Origin: Clostridia bacterium
GTDB taxonomy: Bacteria; Bacillota; Clostridia; Christensenellales; Aristaeellaceae
Length of the DNA: 60,192 bases
Direction of reading: 5' to 3'
Assembly (NCBI GenBank): GCA_017549335.1
Contig: JAFYVB010000015.1
Coordinates: forward strand, 1-60,192
In this document: positions 1 to 8,059 of the stretch, one piece after another
How the letters are laid out: each line of letters starts with the position of its first letter
Position numbering within the stretch: position 1 is the stretch's first letter
Position numbers and translations under genes: made by a program
The notes under the pieces: model-generated
Databases searched by the model: none
Told to the model about the DNA's origin: nothing
What the model saw: the letters and a program-made list of their open reading frames with translations, nothing else

Positions 1-74
1 CTTTATTTCCTGTATCGTTTTCAAGGTCCCTGCTCTCTCGTTCGGCCCCTCTCAGGGGGGCTTCTCTCGAGCGC
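1..74 (-). other. Probable rRNA operon leader, running off the left edge
   Basis: Read leftwards, this is the transcribed region just after the strong promoter at 81-109. It holds a G/C hairpin (CCCCC and GGGG arms around 45-60) and then a stretch containing ACCTTGAAAAC (about 17-27), which resembles the leader and spacer text of Firmicutes rRNA operons. The 16S gene itself would lie outside the window, so the assignment is inferred from promoter strength and leader wording only. No reading frame of interest is present. Confidence 0.5.
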
Positions 75-80
75 TTGACT

Positions 81-150
81 ATAATAACACAATCATTCCC
101 CTTTGTCAACACCTTTTTTTAAACTTTTTTCACTTTTTTTCGCATTTTTT
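81..150 (-). promoter_or_regulatory. Very strong sigma-A promoter with phased A-tract UP element
   Basis: On the minus strand TTGACA (104-109) is followed after exactly 17 bp by TATTAT (81-86). Directly upstream of the -35 are four A-tracts (T-runs on the plus strand at 114-120, 125-130, 134-140 and 145-150) whose centres are 9.5-10.5 bp apart, that is, in helical phase. This is the layout of a bent UP-element promoter as used for stable RNA. From 151 to 349 I see no gene: the DNA is T-rich, and short frames there are low-complexity. Confidence 0.8.
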
Positions 151-351
151 CATCTTACATACTTATTCATCCAACCTATATATAATCGTTCGGATTTTCT
201 TGTATCAGCATCCATAATTCTCCACCCCTTCGTTCGTGTTTTCCTTGTTTTGCACACTCCTCCTCCCCTTTTTCTTTTTCACTTTTTTCGAATTTCCCCT
301 GTTTTTTCGAGGGGATGCGATATTTTTTCAAAAATGATTTGTCTGATAACA

Positions 352-380
352 GAAAAAATACCCGACGGTTTTCCGCCGGG
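352..380 (-). terminator. Rho-independent terminator of the cysteine-rich gene
   Basis: On the minus strand CCCGGCGG, an AAAA loop and CCGTCGGG form an 8-bp stem with one G-T wobble, followed by TATTTTTTCT. It lies 25 bp after the stop of the gene at 406-1194. Confidence 0.8.
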
Positions 381-405
381 CTTCGTTGTTGTTTATCGTT
401 TATAA

Positions 406-1194
406 TCAGTTGTTTCCGCAGGAAGTGCAGCCGCAGCGTCCGCAGCAGCCGCGCGCAGTGCCCGTATTGCTCGCGGCATTGCCCGTCGTTTCGTTACAAA
501 GATTCATGGAAGGGAACAGCGGCAGGCTGAAGAATTCGTCGCACACATTATCGGCGAACTCCTCGCAGGGAGGAATGGCGCAATAACCGTAGGAGGGCAC
601 CAGAATTTCTACCTGCGCCAGTACCTTAAGAATGATGGACACGCAGATCGTCAGGTTGAAAACATTGTTGCCGCGATAGCAGCCCGATACGCAGATGGCA
701 CTGGCAAGACCCTCCAGCGTATACGGCACAATGGAATCGTCAGGCACGCTCAGGAGCACATCCTTATTGACGCGCACAACGCCGCGGCCGATGTATTCAA
801 CGCAGCGGGAGTCAACGAAGAGCACTTCGATGGGGATCTCGATATAGCCGCGCACACGGGCAAAGCAAGGACGGTCGCACAGTCGTTCGACACTCAGGTT
901 GGAGATATCGATGTTTGCCGTGCTGGATCGGCAGCTTTCAAAGGTAAAAGGCTCCACGGGAGCGGTGGGGGCAGGAACATTCTGCGCATTGGCAGGGCAT
1001 CCGCAATCGTTTACCACCTGCGCATAGCCGGTGATCATTACGCTGACGTTGTCCAGCTGCTCCTGCTGCAGACAGCTGTCGTATACGCGCTGCACCTGAA
1101 TGCAGATTCTCTCGTTCAGCCCGTCGAGCGCGCTGCCCGCGATCTCACCGGGGCTGTTTACGGGATTGGCATTTTTATAAGAATAGAAAGACAT
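406..1194 (-). CDS. Cysteine-rich protein, spore-coat-like
   Basis: Encodes 262 residues with 20 cysteines and no signal peptide or membrane segment. The middle (about residues 110-205) is a hydrophobic beta-rich domain; the C-terminus ends in a Cys/Gly cluster (GCCGRCGCTSC). An N-terminal element of the type ERICIQVQRVYDSC resembles clostridial proteins of unknown function that carry regularly spaced cysteines and are often linked to spore outer layers. That link is from memory of the family style, not proven here. The start has a good AAGGAGG site. The gene is alone between two terminators. A structural spore-surface or metal-binding role is plausible; the function is not established. Confidence 0.55.
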   Translation of the reverse strand: MSFYSYKNANPVNSPGEIAGSALDGLNERICIQVQRVYDSCLQQEQLDNVSVMITGYAQVVNDCGCPANAQNVPAPTAPVEPFTFESCRSSTANIDISNLSVERLCDRPCFARVRGYIEIPIEVLFVDSRCVEYIGRGVVRVNKDVLLSVPDDSIVPYTLEGLASAICVSGCYRGNNVFNLTICVSIILKVLAQVEILVPSYGYCAIPPCEEFADNVCDEFFSLPLFPSMNLCNETTGNAASNTGTARGCCGRCGCTSCGNN

Positions 1195-1271
1195 ATCCGC
1201 GCCTCCTTCTTTGCGGCTGCTCCGGCAGCCTTCATCCCCATGCTATGCCCGGGAGCAAAAAGTGTGCGGAA

Positions 1272-1300
1272 CAGAAAAAACGCCCGCGTGATCGCAGGCA
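1272..1300 (-). terminator. Terminator after the secreted propeller-like gene
   Basis: On the minus strand GCCTGCG, loop ATCA and CGCGGGC pair (7 bp, one wobble) and are followed by GTTTTTTCTG. The T-run on the plus side (1301-1306) is also suitable, so it may work both ways. Confidence 0.75.
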
Positions 1301-1305
1301 TTTTT

Positions 1306-2109
1306 TCATTCTTTTTTCAGCGTCGCCCGATAGATATGAGAACCATTTTCATTGAAAGCAATATACCAGTCGTTGCCGATGCGGAACAGGCTTTCTATTT
1401 CTTTACGGGATTGCACACGGATGCGGTTTATGAAATTTCCTTCCCAATCGTATACCATGATTATGTTTTCCTTGGCGTCGTCGGTATTCTGGGGGAAATA
1501 AATATAGTTTTCATCGCATTCGCAGCCCTGCTTGACCAGCGAGGTATTGATCCCCTTGAACCGCTGTATCTTTTTAAAATCCTTGTCAAGAATCACAAAG
1601 TCATAGGAGCCGCTGATACCGATAATATACTGATCCCGCGAAGGCTCATACGCCATGCAGTAAATCTGATAGGGCATGGTCTTTGCACCGAGGATCTCCA
1701 GCGTTTTAGGATCCACAAAGCTTACGCGGGTGTATCTGGGTTTGTTATGCACCACAAGCAGCTGACCGAGTTTGGGATTGTAGGTCATGTCGTTTCCGTG
1801 ATCCAGATCAAGACCGTACCGGATATCGGCCACCGACCAATCCTTCATATCAAGCTTCCAGATCGAGCAGCGCTTTATTTTTTGATTTTCAAGGATAGCA
1901 TAAGCATATTCCCCATCCGATGCAAAGCCCTGCTGCACATGATAATGCCGCAGCTCCCTGGTAAAAGGCGGGTATAAACGCGCAACGCGCCGGAGCGTCA
2001 TAACAAAAGCGTCCGTCGTATTTAAATTTTCCTCCGTCCGTTCCCCCGCAAAACAAGCAGTGGGAATCAGCAAAGCAAATATGCACAAAGCAGAAATCAG
2101 CTTTTTCAT
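1306..2109 (-). CDS. Secreted protein with propeller-like repeats, function unknown
   Basis: The chosen start (2109) gives 267 residues beginning with MKK and a clear signal peptide ending in TACFAGE; a GGAG site sits just upstream. A longer frame from 2151 would bury the signal peptide. The mature part carries repeated blocks such as YAYAILENQKI, QLLVVHNKP, YIIGISGSYDF and WYIAFNENG, spaced like blades of a beta-propeller. There is no lipobox, so release by signal peptidase I is expected. It follows the HD-domain gene after 56 bp on the same strand and could be the last gene of the ZorAB-like operon, but may be unrelated. No catalytic motif was recognised. Confidence 0.6.
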   Translation of the reverse strand: MKKLISALCIFALLIPTACFAGERTEENLNTTDAFVMTLRRVARLYPPFTRELRHYHVQQGFASDGEYAYAILENQKIKRCSIWKLDMKDWSVADIRYGLDLDHGNDMTYNPKLGQLLVVHNKPRYTRVSFVDPKTLEILGAKTMPYQIYCMAYEPSRDQYIIGISGSYDFVILDKDFKKIQRFKGINTSLVKQGCECDENYIYFPQNTDDAKENIIMVYDWEGNFINRIRVQSRKEIESLFRIGNDWYIAFNENGSHIYRATLKKE

Positions 2110-2165
2110 TTTATCTCCGTCCCCCAGCAAGGGAAAACAGCCCGTTTGCACGAGCTGCCCTTATT

Positions 2166-2846
2166 TTACAAAATGGCCGTATCGTTGATATTCATGCGGA
2201 ACGTAAGGCCCAGCTTTTCGCAGGCGCGCCGGCAAAGCTGCATACGCGAAAGGAACGCTTCAAAGAACTCCATCACCGAGCTGTAACGGGTATCGATACC
2301 GATGTTCAGCCACAGTTCTTTTTTGTCCCTGTCCACCGTCACCTGCGTTCTGACAGCGGAATAATTGACGCGGTCATGCATATCAAAGGTATTTTCATCA
2401 ACCGAGCCATCCTCTTCTCTACGCACGCGGGTACGGCGAACGTCCGCCTTATCGGCAATGATCAGCGCCGCCGCGATGGGCGTTACAGGCTCGGCCACCG
2501 ATTCGTCATGGTGCCCGACAGCCGTCACCACCGCCGCAACGTCGGAATAATCAAATCCCAGGCGCACGAGGATCTGCTGCGCCATCAGCGCACCCGACTG
2601 GGCATGATCCTTGCGGTTGACCAGATTTCCGATATCATGCAGCCATGCCGCAATCTGCGCCAGTTCCACTTCATGGGCAGAATACCCCAGCGTTTCCAGG
2701 ATCTTTCCGGCCACCGAAGCCACGCGCCCCACATGAGCAAAGGAATGCTCCGTATAGCCGATGGCTTCCACAATTTCGTCAGCCGCCGTGATATATGCCA
2801 TGGCCTCCGGATCGTTTCTTACTTTTTCAAAAGCTTGTCCGTTCAT
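2166..2846 (-). CDS. HD-domain phosphohydrolase
   Basis: 226 residues. It has the HD-superfamily metal signature: H38, the HD pair at 70-71 in WLHDIGN, H81, the HH pair at 112-113 and D132 in IADKAD. Such enzymes hydrolyse phosphate esters, often nucleotides or cyclic nucleotides; the substrate cannot be read from sequence. The C-terminal 80 residues form an extra domain of unknown role. No membrane segment is seen, so it should be cytoplasmic. It starts 8 bp after the small membrane-protein gene with an AAGGAG site and is therefore co-transcribed with the ZorA/ZorB-like genes. It could supply a second messenger-cleaving or nucleotide-depleting activity to that module (inference). Confidence 0.8.
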   Translation of the reverse strand: MNGQAFEKVRNDPEAMAYITAADEIVEAIGYTEHSFAHVGRVASVAGKILETLGYSAHEVELAQIAAWLHDIGNLVNRKDHAQSGALMAQQILVRLGFDYSDVAAVVTAVGHHDESVAEPVTPIAAALIIADKADVRRTRVRREEDGSVDENTFDMHDRVNYSAVRTQVTVDRDKKELWLNIGIDTRYSSVMEFFEAFLSRMQLCRRACEKLGLTFRMNINDTAIL

Positions 2847-2854
2847 TTTTCTCC

Positions 2855-3367
2855 TTAATTATAAACAGCAGTCACCGTAACGGGAATTCCCCAAATGTAA
2901 TAGGTGATATAGAAAGAGCGCGTCACGATATGATTGTCCTGATTCTGTTTGCTGGTGATCAGCACCGTCCACACGTCCCGTTCGCTTCCCGAAGGGATCA
3001 CGGTATTGGCATTGATCCCCTCAGTATTGGTGGTGGAATAGGAAAGCACGTCGCCGTTGACAGGCACCGTCTGCACCTCCACCATTTCGGCGTCGATCAA
3101 ACCCTTGTTGCGCAGGCGCAGCGTATATACGAAATAACTGTAATCCGCCGCCGTTCCGGGGATGCTTTGGGTATATGCCGTGCCGCAGACGGCGCCGTTA
3201 TCCACCGCGCTTTGCCAGGAAGCAAAATCCTCTGCCTGCTGAGTGGCGGGATACGCCTCCAGCGAGATCTCGGCTACCTCCAGGCGGATATTGACATAGG
3301 CATATACGCCCAGCGCCGCTGCCAGCAGCACCAGCACCACGGTAAATACTGCTATATATTTCATCAT
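2855..3367 (-). CDS. One-pass membrane protein with extracytoplasmic beta domain
   Basis: 170 residues: one N-terminal membrane helix (about 5-26) and then an outside domain rich in alternating hydrophobic strands (for example YSYFVYTLRLRN, WTVLITSKQ, RSFYITYYIWG), looking Ig-like. The start codon overlaps the stop of the OmpA-like gene by one base (TGATG), which implies translational coupling. A second ATG follows directly. No family was recognised. Because it is locked into the operon between the PG-binding anchor and the HD hydrolase, it is probably a structural or sensing partner of the channel complex (inference). Confidence 0.65.
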   Translation of the reverse strand: MMKYIAVFTVVLVLLAAALGVYAYVNIRLEVAEISLEAYPATQQAEDFASWQSAVDNGAVCGTAYTQSIPGTAADYSYFVYTLRLRNKGLIDAEMVEVQTVPVNGDVLSYSTTNTEGINANTVIPSGSERDVWTVLITSKQNQDNHIVTRSFYITYYIWGIPVTVTAVYN

Positions 3368-4383
3368 CAGTTCTCCATACGCGAAAGGATTTCATTCATC
3401 TGCTGGATCATTTCAGCATCCTTCAGACGGAATTTGATTTCCACGCGGCGGGAACGCTGCTGATCCTCCCGACCGTTCACATAGATGGGATCGGAATAGC
3501 TGCGGCCCGTGGCCGTGATAATATCCTTCAGTTTCGTTTTCTGTTGACCGGTCAGCGTCTTCATATCAAGACAGTACATGACCACATTCAGCGCGCGCTC
3601 CTGCGAAAGCTCCAGATTGCGCGCATAGGTGCCGGTGGAGTCGGTATGTCCTTCAATGATGATCTCCGCTACGTAGTCCTTATATTCGTCCCGCATCAGA
3701 ACGCCCAGATATACGGGCATCAGGCGGTTGAGCTGTGCGTAGCCTTCGTCGGAAAGCTTACTGCTGTTCACCTCAAACATGAGCGTGCTGTCCAGCACGA
3801 TATCGCCGGTGTTTTCATCTACCTTGGCGGAAATGCGCGCAGCCGACAGCGCCTGGCTCAGCTCACGCACGATTTTGGTGCGCACGCCCAGCATATCAGC
3901 CAGCTGCAGCTGGTAACCCTCCAGCTCTTCTTCCTTGGCAGCCAGCACGATCTGCAGCGCCGCCACTTTGTTCTGCTGATCCGCCAGATCGGATTCCTTG
4001 AGATTGATCTGCACCAGCAAATCGTTATTCTGCGCTTCCTGCTCATTGAGCTTGAGCTGCGCAGCAAAAAGCTCGGCTTCCTGCGCATCCAACTGGATCT
4101 GGATCGCCGCCAGCTCTTCTTCCTTGCCCATCAGCGTCACGCGGGTAGTTTCAAGATCGCTTTCCTTTTGTGCAAGAGTGATCTGCGCCGCATCCAGCGC
4201 CGCCTGCTGTTCTCCCAGCTCCTTTGTTTTGGTCTCCAGCAAATTATAATACTGATAAATACACAAACAAATGGCCATGATGAACACCAGCAGCAGCGAA
4301 GCCATCATATCCGAATAGGAGATCCAGTACGCGCCGTTATCCATACTTCTGCGTCCGCGGCCCGTGCCTTTCCGTGTTCTCAT
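3367..4383 (-). CDS. OmpA/MotB/ZorB-like peptidoglycan-binding stator protein
   Basis: 338 residues. A short basic N-terminus is followed by one membrane helix (about 21-43) that contains an aspartate (D25 in ISYSDMM), placed like the ion-binding Asp of MotB and ZorB. Next is a long coiled coil (about 48-170) of repeated EELAAIQIQL-type heptads. The C-terminal OmpA domain (about 190-320) has the peptidoglycan-binding pattern EGHTDSTG and RSRRVEIKF. The coiled coil is longer than I expect for ZorB. The start lies one base past the end of the ZorA-like gene, with its GGAGG site inside that gene. With the MotA-type partner it should form an ion-driven inner complex anchored to the wall. No ZorC, D or E genes are nearby. 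Confidence 0.8.
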   Translation of the reverse strand: MRTRKGTGRGRRSMDNGAYWISYSDMMASLLLVFIMAICLCIYQYYNLLETKTKELGEQQAALDAAQITLAQKESDLETTRVTLMGKEEELAAIQIQLDAQEAELFAAQLKLNEQEAQNNDLLVQINLKESDLADQQNKVAALQIVLAAKEEELEGYQLQLADMLGVRTKIVRELSQALSAARISAKVDENTGDIVLDSTLMFEVNSSKLSDEGYAQLNRLMPVYLGVLMRDEYKDYVAEIIIEGHTDSTGTYARNLELSQERALNVVMYCLDMKTLTGQQKTKLKDIITATGRSYSDPIYVNGREDQQRSRRVEIKFRLKDAEMIQQMNEILSRMEN

Positions 4384-4384
4384 A

Positions 4385-5965
4385 TCAGCCCTCCTGCGCG
4401 TCGGCAGCTCCCCTGGACTGTTCCACAGCCGCCGTCATATCGGCAAGCGCACGCTGCATACGCGACAGCGCCGTAATCAGGCCGTCCGTGCTTTCATTGA
4501 GGGCGTCCTGACGGATCCCGTACTGGGTGTTGACCGATTTTGCGGTCTTTTCGATGTTTTCCAGTCTGCCGTCAAGCAGCGACACGACCCCATGCATATT
4601 CTCTTCAAACATACCCATGCTGCGGGAGAGACCCTTGACGATGTTTTCCACAAAGGCGGTATAGCTTTCGGAAAGCTGCTTTCCGCCTTCGCGCATGGCA
4701 GACGCCACGTCGCGGGAGTTGGCAGCCGCCACGTCAGCCTGTTCGTGCACAGCCTCCAGCACCCGACCGCTCCACTGCGCATAATCCTGCATACTGGCCT
4801 GCAGATTATCATGGCCCGAGCGCAGGGACGCCAGGTACTGCCCCTGCTCGTCCATGGAATCGTGCATCGCTTCCAGCAGCATCTGCGTGCTGCTCGTAAA
4901 CGCTTCATGCTCTTCGCGCACGGAGCCCACTTCGCCCGCATAGGCTTCCAGCCGCTCCATTACCTGCTGCATTACGCCGCCCATATTCTGCAGATGCTGC
5001 ATAATGGCGCCGGCTGCGTCAAGGGAGGTATTGAGGGCATTGAAATCCACCTGCTGCGACTGATTGATGGCCGTAAGCGTCTGTCCCAGCTGAGAAAGCT
5101 GACCGTCCAGCGTATCGCTCATTTTATTGATAAAAGTACCCACAATACGGTCCAGACCCTCGATCTGCGTCTGGGTTTCACCCACAATGAACTGATTCAT
5201 GGACTGTACCATCGGCACCATCGTGCGCTCCAGCGCGCCCGCAACGCCGTCGCCCATGCGGGAAGAAAGCTCATTTACGGCATGGCGCATAAAGGCCGCC
5301 TGATCTTCCTGCTGGCAGATCGCCTGCACATTGTCATTGAGCGGCTGCTGCATTACAAATTCGGTAAACGCCTCATGGAAATCATCAATGGCGCGCTGGG
5401 TGGAACCCACAGACGCGCGGTTGATGATATTGAAAGCAAGGGAGCAGGAAACGCCGGCGATGGAAGTGCCAAAGGCAAAGCTCATGCCCTTGATCATATC
5501 CGAAATACTAGACATGGTCTTTTCCGCACTGGAAAGATCCAGCGCACTCAGACCGCGGACAAGACCGATAAACGTACCCAGAATACCCAGGGACGTCAGG
5601 ATACCCGGGATCACCTCCGCCAGCTGCGTATGACCGTTTTCGTCAATAACGGTATCGTCGTTGATGTAGTCCACCACGTCACAGTTGATGCCGCGGCTGT
5701 CCAGCTGCTCGGCGTTGACGAGGAATCTGCGCCATGCATTCTGCAAAGCGCGGCCAAGGAACATGGTATCCTGCCAGATGGGGCGGGTCCCTTCCTTGAT
5801 CGTCATCATTTCCAGCTGGCGAACGCCCCTTCTTAAATGGCGGGCGCACGAACGCGTGGGCATGACACACTTGATCAAGCCCGTCAGCGTCACCACCGCA
5901 ATCGCGATATAAATGGTAACGTCCACCAGACTTGCCGTAAAATTCGCCATCAATTCCGTCAGCAT
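4385..5965 (-). CDS. MotA/ExbB/ZorA-like proton-channel protein with long coiled-coil tail
   Basis: 526 residues from the ATG at 5965, which has a GGAGGA site 7 bp upstream; a longer frame to 6022 lacks one. Three membrane helices are visible: about 13-35, 117-141 (PGILTSLGILGTFIGL, the MotA/ExbB/ZorA core) and 160-182. About 330 residues follow with helical, Gln/Ser-rich sequence that should form a long cytoplasmic tail, as in ZorA, which uses its tail as a signal rod. First gene of a tight operon with the OmpA-like anchor, a one-pass protein and an HD hydrolase. In known Zorya loci ZorAB act with ZorC/D or ZorE; none is present, so this is a relative, not a canonical system. Confidence 0.8.
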   Translation of the reverse strand: MLTELMANFTASLVDVTIYIAIAVVTLTGLIKCVMPTRSCARHLRRGVRQLEMMTIKEGTRPIWQDTMFLGRALQNAWRRFLVNAEQLDSRGINCDVVDYINDDTVIDENGHTQLAEVIPGILTSLGILGTFIGLVRGLSALDLSSAEKTMSSISDMIKGMSFAFGTSIAGVSCSLAFNIINRASVGSTQRAIDDFHEAFTEFVMQQPLNDNVQAICQQEDQAAFMRHAVNELSSRMGDGVAGALERTMVPMVQSMNQFIVGETQTQIEGLDRIVGTFINKMSDTLDGQLSQLGQTLTAINQSQQVDFNALNTSLDAAGAIMQHLQNMGGVMQQVMERLEAYAGEVGSVREEHEAFTSSTQMLLEAMHDSMDEQGQYLASLRSGHDNLQASMQDYAQWSGRVLEAVHEQADVAAANSRDVASAMREGGKQLSESYTAFVENIVKGLSRSMGMFEENMHGVVSLLDGRLENIEKTAKSVNTQYGIRQDALNESTDGLITALSRMQRALADMTAAVEQSRGAADAQEG

Positions 5966-5993
5966 ATAGGTATCCTCCTGTTTTATCACTTCT

Positions 5994-6022
5994 ATTTTAA
6001 TGGATAACCGCCAAAATTGCAA
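5994..6022 (-). promoter_or_regulatory. Promoter of the ZorAB-like operon
   Basis: Minus strand: TTGCAA (6017-6022), 17 bp, TAAAAT (5994-5999). The start codon at 5965 and its SD follow about 30 bp later. The promoter is back to back with that of hprK. Confidence 0.6.
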
Positions 6023-6078
6023 CGAATTTGTTACATTTCAAAACATTTTCTTGACTATTTTGTGTACATTTTCTTCCA

Positions 6079-6110
6079 TTGACAAACAATACCTGTTTGT
6101 GATGTAATAT
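6079..6110 (+). promoter_or_regulatory. hprK promoter region with embedded palindrome
   Basis: TTGACA (6079-6084) precedes TGTAAT (6103-6108, spacing 18) or TAATAT (6105-6110, spacing 20). A perfect inverted repeat ACAAACA-5-TGTTTGT (6082-6088, 6094-6100) overlaps the -35 and spacer, so a repressor there would block RNA polymerase. A second imperfect stem (6110-6130, AGTAG/CTACT core) lies just before the ribosome site. Confidence 0.55.
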
Positions 6111-6148
6111 AGAGTAGGTTTCTACTATATAAAATGGAGGTAGAGCAG

Positions 6149-7078
6149 TTGATTAAGGTAGATGATTTTGTAAAAGCGCTCTCACTGGATACACTGTGCC
6201 CTTCTTCCAGGACAGTCTGGCAGATCGAAAATGCCGACCTGAACCGTCCCGGACTGCAGCTTGCGGGCCATTACGATTATTTTTCCCGGAAATGTCCGCA
6301 GGTATTGGGCAACACCGAAATGAGCTATCTCAACTCGCTTACTCCCGAAGTGCGCTATGAGCGTCTGAAAAAGTTTTTCAGCTACGATATGCCCTGCGTG
6401 ATCATCTGCCGCGGTCTTGAACCGGTGGCTGAGCTGATCCCCCTGGCAAAGGAGCATGACATTCCCGTGTTCCGCACCGACGCCATCACCGCCCGTTTCT
6501 TTGTTAACGGCATCATCTATATGCGTCAGGCGCTGGCGCCCCGCGCCACGCTCCACGGCGTACTGCTGGACGTTCACGGCATCGGCGTTCTTATCACCGG
6601 CCGCAGCAGCGTGGGCAAGAGCGAAGCGGCGCTGGAGCTGATCAAGCGCGGTCATCAGTTGGTGGCGGACGACGTGGTGGATATCTGCAAGGTTTCCGAC
6701 GATCAGCTGGTGGGCGAATCCCCCGAAATGGTGCGCCACCTGATGGAGATCCGCGGCATCGGCATCATCGATATCAAGGCCATGTACGGCATCGGCTCCG
6801 TGCTTCCCCATAAAAAGATCCAGCTGGTCATCCATCTCGAAAAATGGGATGAAACCAAAGAATACGACCGCTACGGTCTGACGGACGAATACACCGAGAT
6901 CATGGGCGTCAAGCTTCCCCAGCTGATCCTGCCCGTGAAGCCCGGCCGCAATCTGGCTATCATCATCGAGGTGGCTGCCCGTAATTTCGGTCTCAAGCGC
7001 CTTGGTTATTCCGCAGCCGAAGAGCTCAACCGCCGCACCAACGAAATGATGCAGCGTCACATGAACGGAGGAAACTGA
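6149..7078 (+). CDS. hprK: HPr kinase/phosphorylase
   Basis: Bifunctional enzyme that phosphorylates and dephosphorylates Ser46 of HPr, the switch for carbon catabolite control in Firmicutes. From the TTG at 6149 it has 309 residues, the usual length; the GGAGG at 6136-6140 fits this TTG, while the ATG at 6134 contains the SD itself. The C-terminal kinase domain shows the P-loop GRSSVGKS (about 151-158), the VADDVV element and the HprK signature EIRGIGIIDIKAMYG (about 200-214); the N-terminal domain is the variable HprK fold. It is followed after one base by glucokinase, so sugar entry into glycolysis and catabolite control are co-transcribed. Confidence 0.93.
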   Translation: MIKVDDFVKALSLDTLCPSSRTVWQIENADLNRPGLQLAGHYDYFSRKCPQVLGNTEMSYLNSLTPEVRYERLKKFFSYDMPCVIICRGLEPVAELIPLAKEHDIPVFRTDAITARFFVNGIIYMRQALAPRATLHGVLLDVHGIGVLITGRSSVGKSEAALELIKRGHQLVADDVVDICKVSDDQLVGESPEMVRHLMEIRGIGIIDIKAMYGIGSVLPHKKIQLVIHLEKWDETKEYDRYGLTDEYTEIMGVKLPQLILPVKPGRNLAIIIEVAARNFGLKRLGYSAAEELNRRTNEMMQRHMNGGN

Positions 7079-7079
7079 A

Positions 7080-8030
7080 ATGTATTACATCGGCGTTGAT
7101 CTGGGCGGCACCCACATGGCCGTGGGCGTGGTAGATGCCGGCGGTACCATTATCGCCAAGGCTGAAACTCCCACTCTCCCCCAGCGCCCCTATCAGGAGC
7201 TGGTAGCCGACATGGTCAAGTGCATGTACACCGCCATGGAAAAAGCAAACGTCAAGGAAGATGAGATCGCCTCTGTGGGCATCGGCATCCCCGGCGTGGC
7301 CGACCGCAACGGCGTGGTGGTCTTCTGCACCAACCTGGGCTGGCACGACATTCCCCTGCGGGAAGAAATTCAAAAGCATATCAACAAGCCTGTTTTCATC
7401 GATAACGACGCCAACGTTGCCGGCTGGGCAGAATACGCCGCCGGCGTCAGCCGCAATACCGACACCAGCGTTTTTCTGACGCTGGGCACAGGCGTGGGCG
7501 CAGGCATTATCATCAACGGTAAACTGTGGGCCGGTCGCCACAACGTTGCGGCGGAATACGGTCACATCATCATCAACGCCGACAACGGCGAAAAGTGCAC
7601 CTGCGGAAAAACCGGCTGCACCGAGCGTTACTGCTCCGCCACCGCCATCATCCGCATGGGACGCGAAGCCTGCGAAAAAAACCCCGATTGCCTGCTGATG
7701 CAGCGCTGCGGCGGCGATGTGAATAAACTCAATGCCAAACACGTCATTGATGCAGCGAAGGAAGGTGATGCGATCGCGACGGGCGTATTCAATCGCTATG
7801 CGGAATACCTGACCATCGCTGTGAATAACGTGATTTCCTTCCTCGACCCCGACATGATCGTTCTGGGCGGCGGCGTCAGCCACGCAGGCGAGTTCCTGCT
7901 GAATGCCGTTCGCGAGCGTCTGCCCAAGTACCACATGTTCAAGACTCTCCCCTACGCAGAGCTTCGTCAGGCCAAGCTCGGCAACGACGCCGGCTTCATC
8001 GGCGCCGCGCTGCTGGGCATCAATCAATAA
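7080..8030 (+). CDS. glk: ROK-family glucokinase
   Basis: Phosphorylates glucose with ATP at the start of glycolysis. 316 residues with the N-terminal phosphate loop DLGGTHMAVG, catalytic D110 in FIDNDAN, the GTGVGAG loop (136-142), E159/H162 and the ROK zinc site CTCGKTGC (Cys173, 175, 180). No N-terminal HTH is present, so it is a kinase and not a repressor. It starts one base after hprK with a GGAGG site inside the end of that gene and is followed by asnS after 29 bp. Substrate preference for glucose rather than another hexose is inferred from family similarity. Confidence 0.88.
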   Translation: MYYIGVDLGGTHMAVGVVDAGGTIIAKAETPTLPQRPYQELVADMVKCMYTAMEKANVKEDEIASVGIGIPGVADRNGVVVFCTNLGWHDIPLREEIQKHINKPVFIDNDANVAGWAEYAAGVSRNTDTSVFLTLGTGVGAGIIINGKLWAGRHNVAAEYGHIIINADNGEKCTCGKTGCTERYCSATAIIRMGREACEKNPDCLLMQRCGGDVNKLNAKHVIDAAKEGDAIATGVFNRYAEYLTIAVNNVISFLDPDMIVLGGGVSHAGEFLLNAVRERLPKYHMFKTLPYAELRQAKLGNDAGFIGAALLGINQ

Positions 8031-8059
8031 ATTTTATCAACTGAAAGAAGGATTTCCCC

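Noticed and set aside
103-586. Short plus-strand frames in the T-rich left end
   Set aside because: Phe/Leu-rich low-complexity translation over A-tracts, a terminator and the antisense of the Cys-rich gene.
2166-5965. Canonical type I or II Zorya system
   Set aside because: No ZorC, ZorD helicase/nuclease or ZorE HNH gene occurs within or beside the operon.
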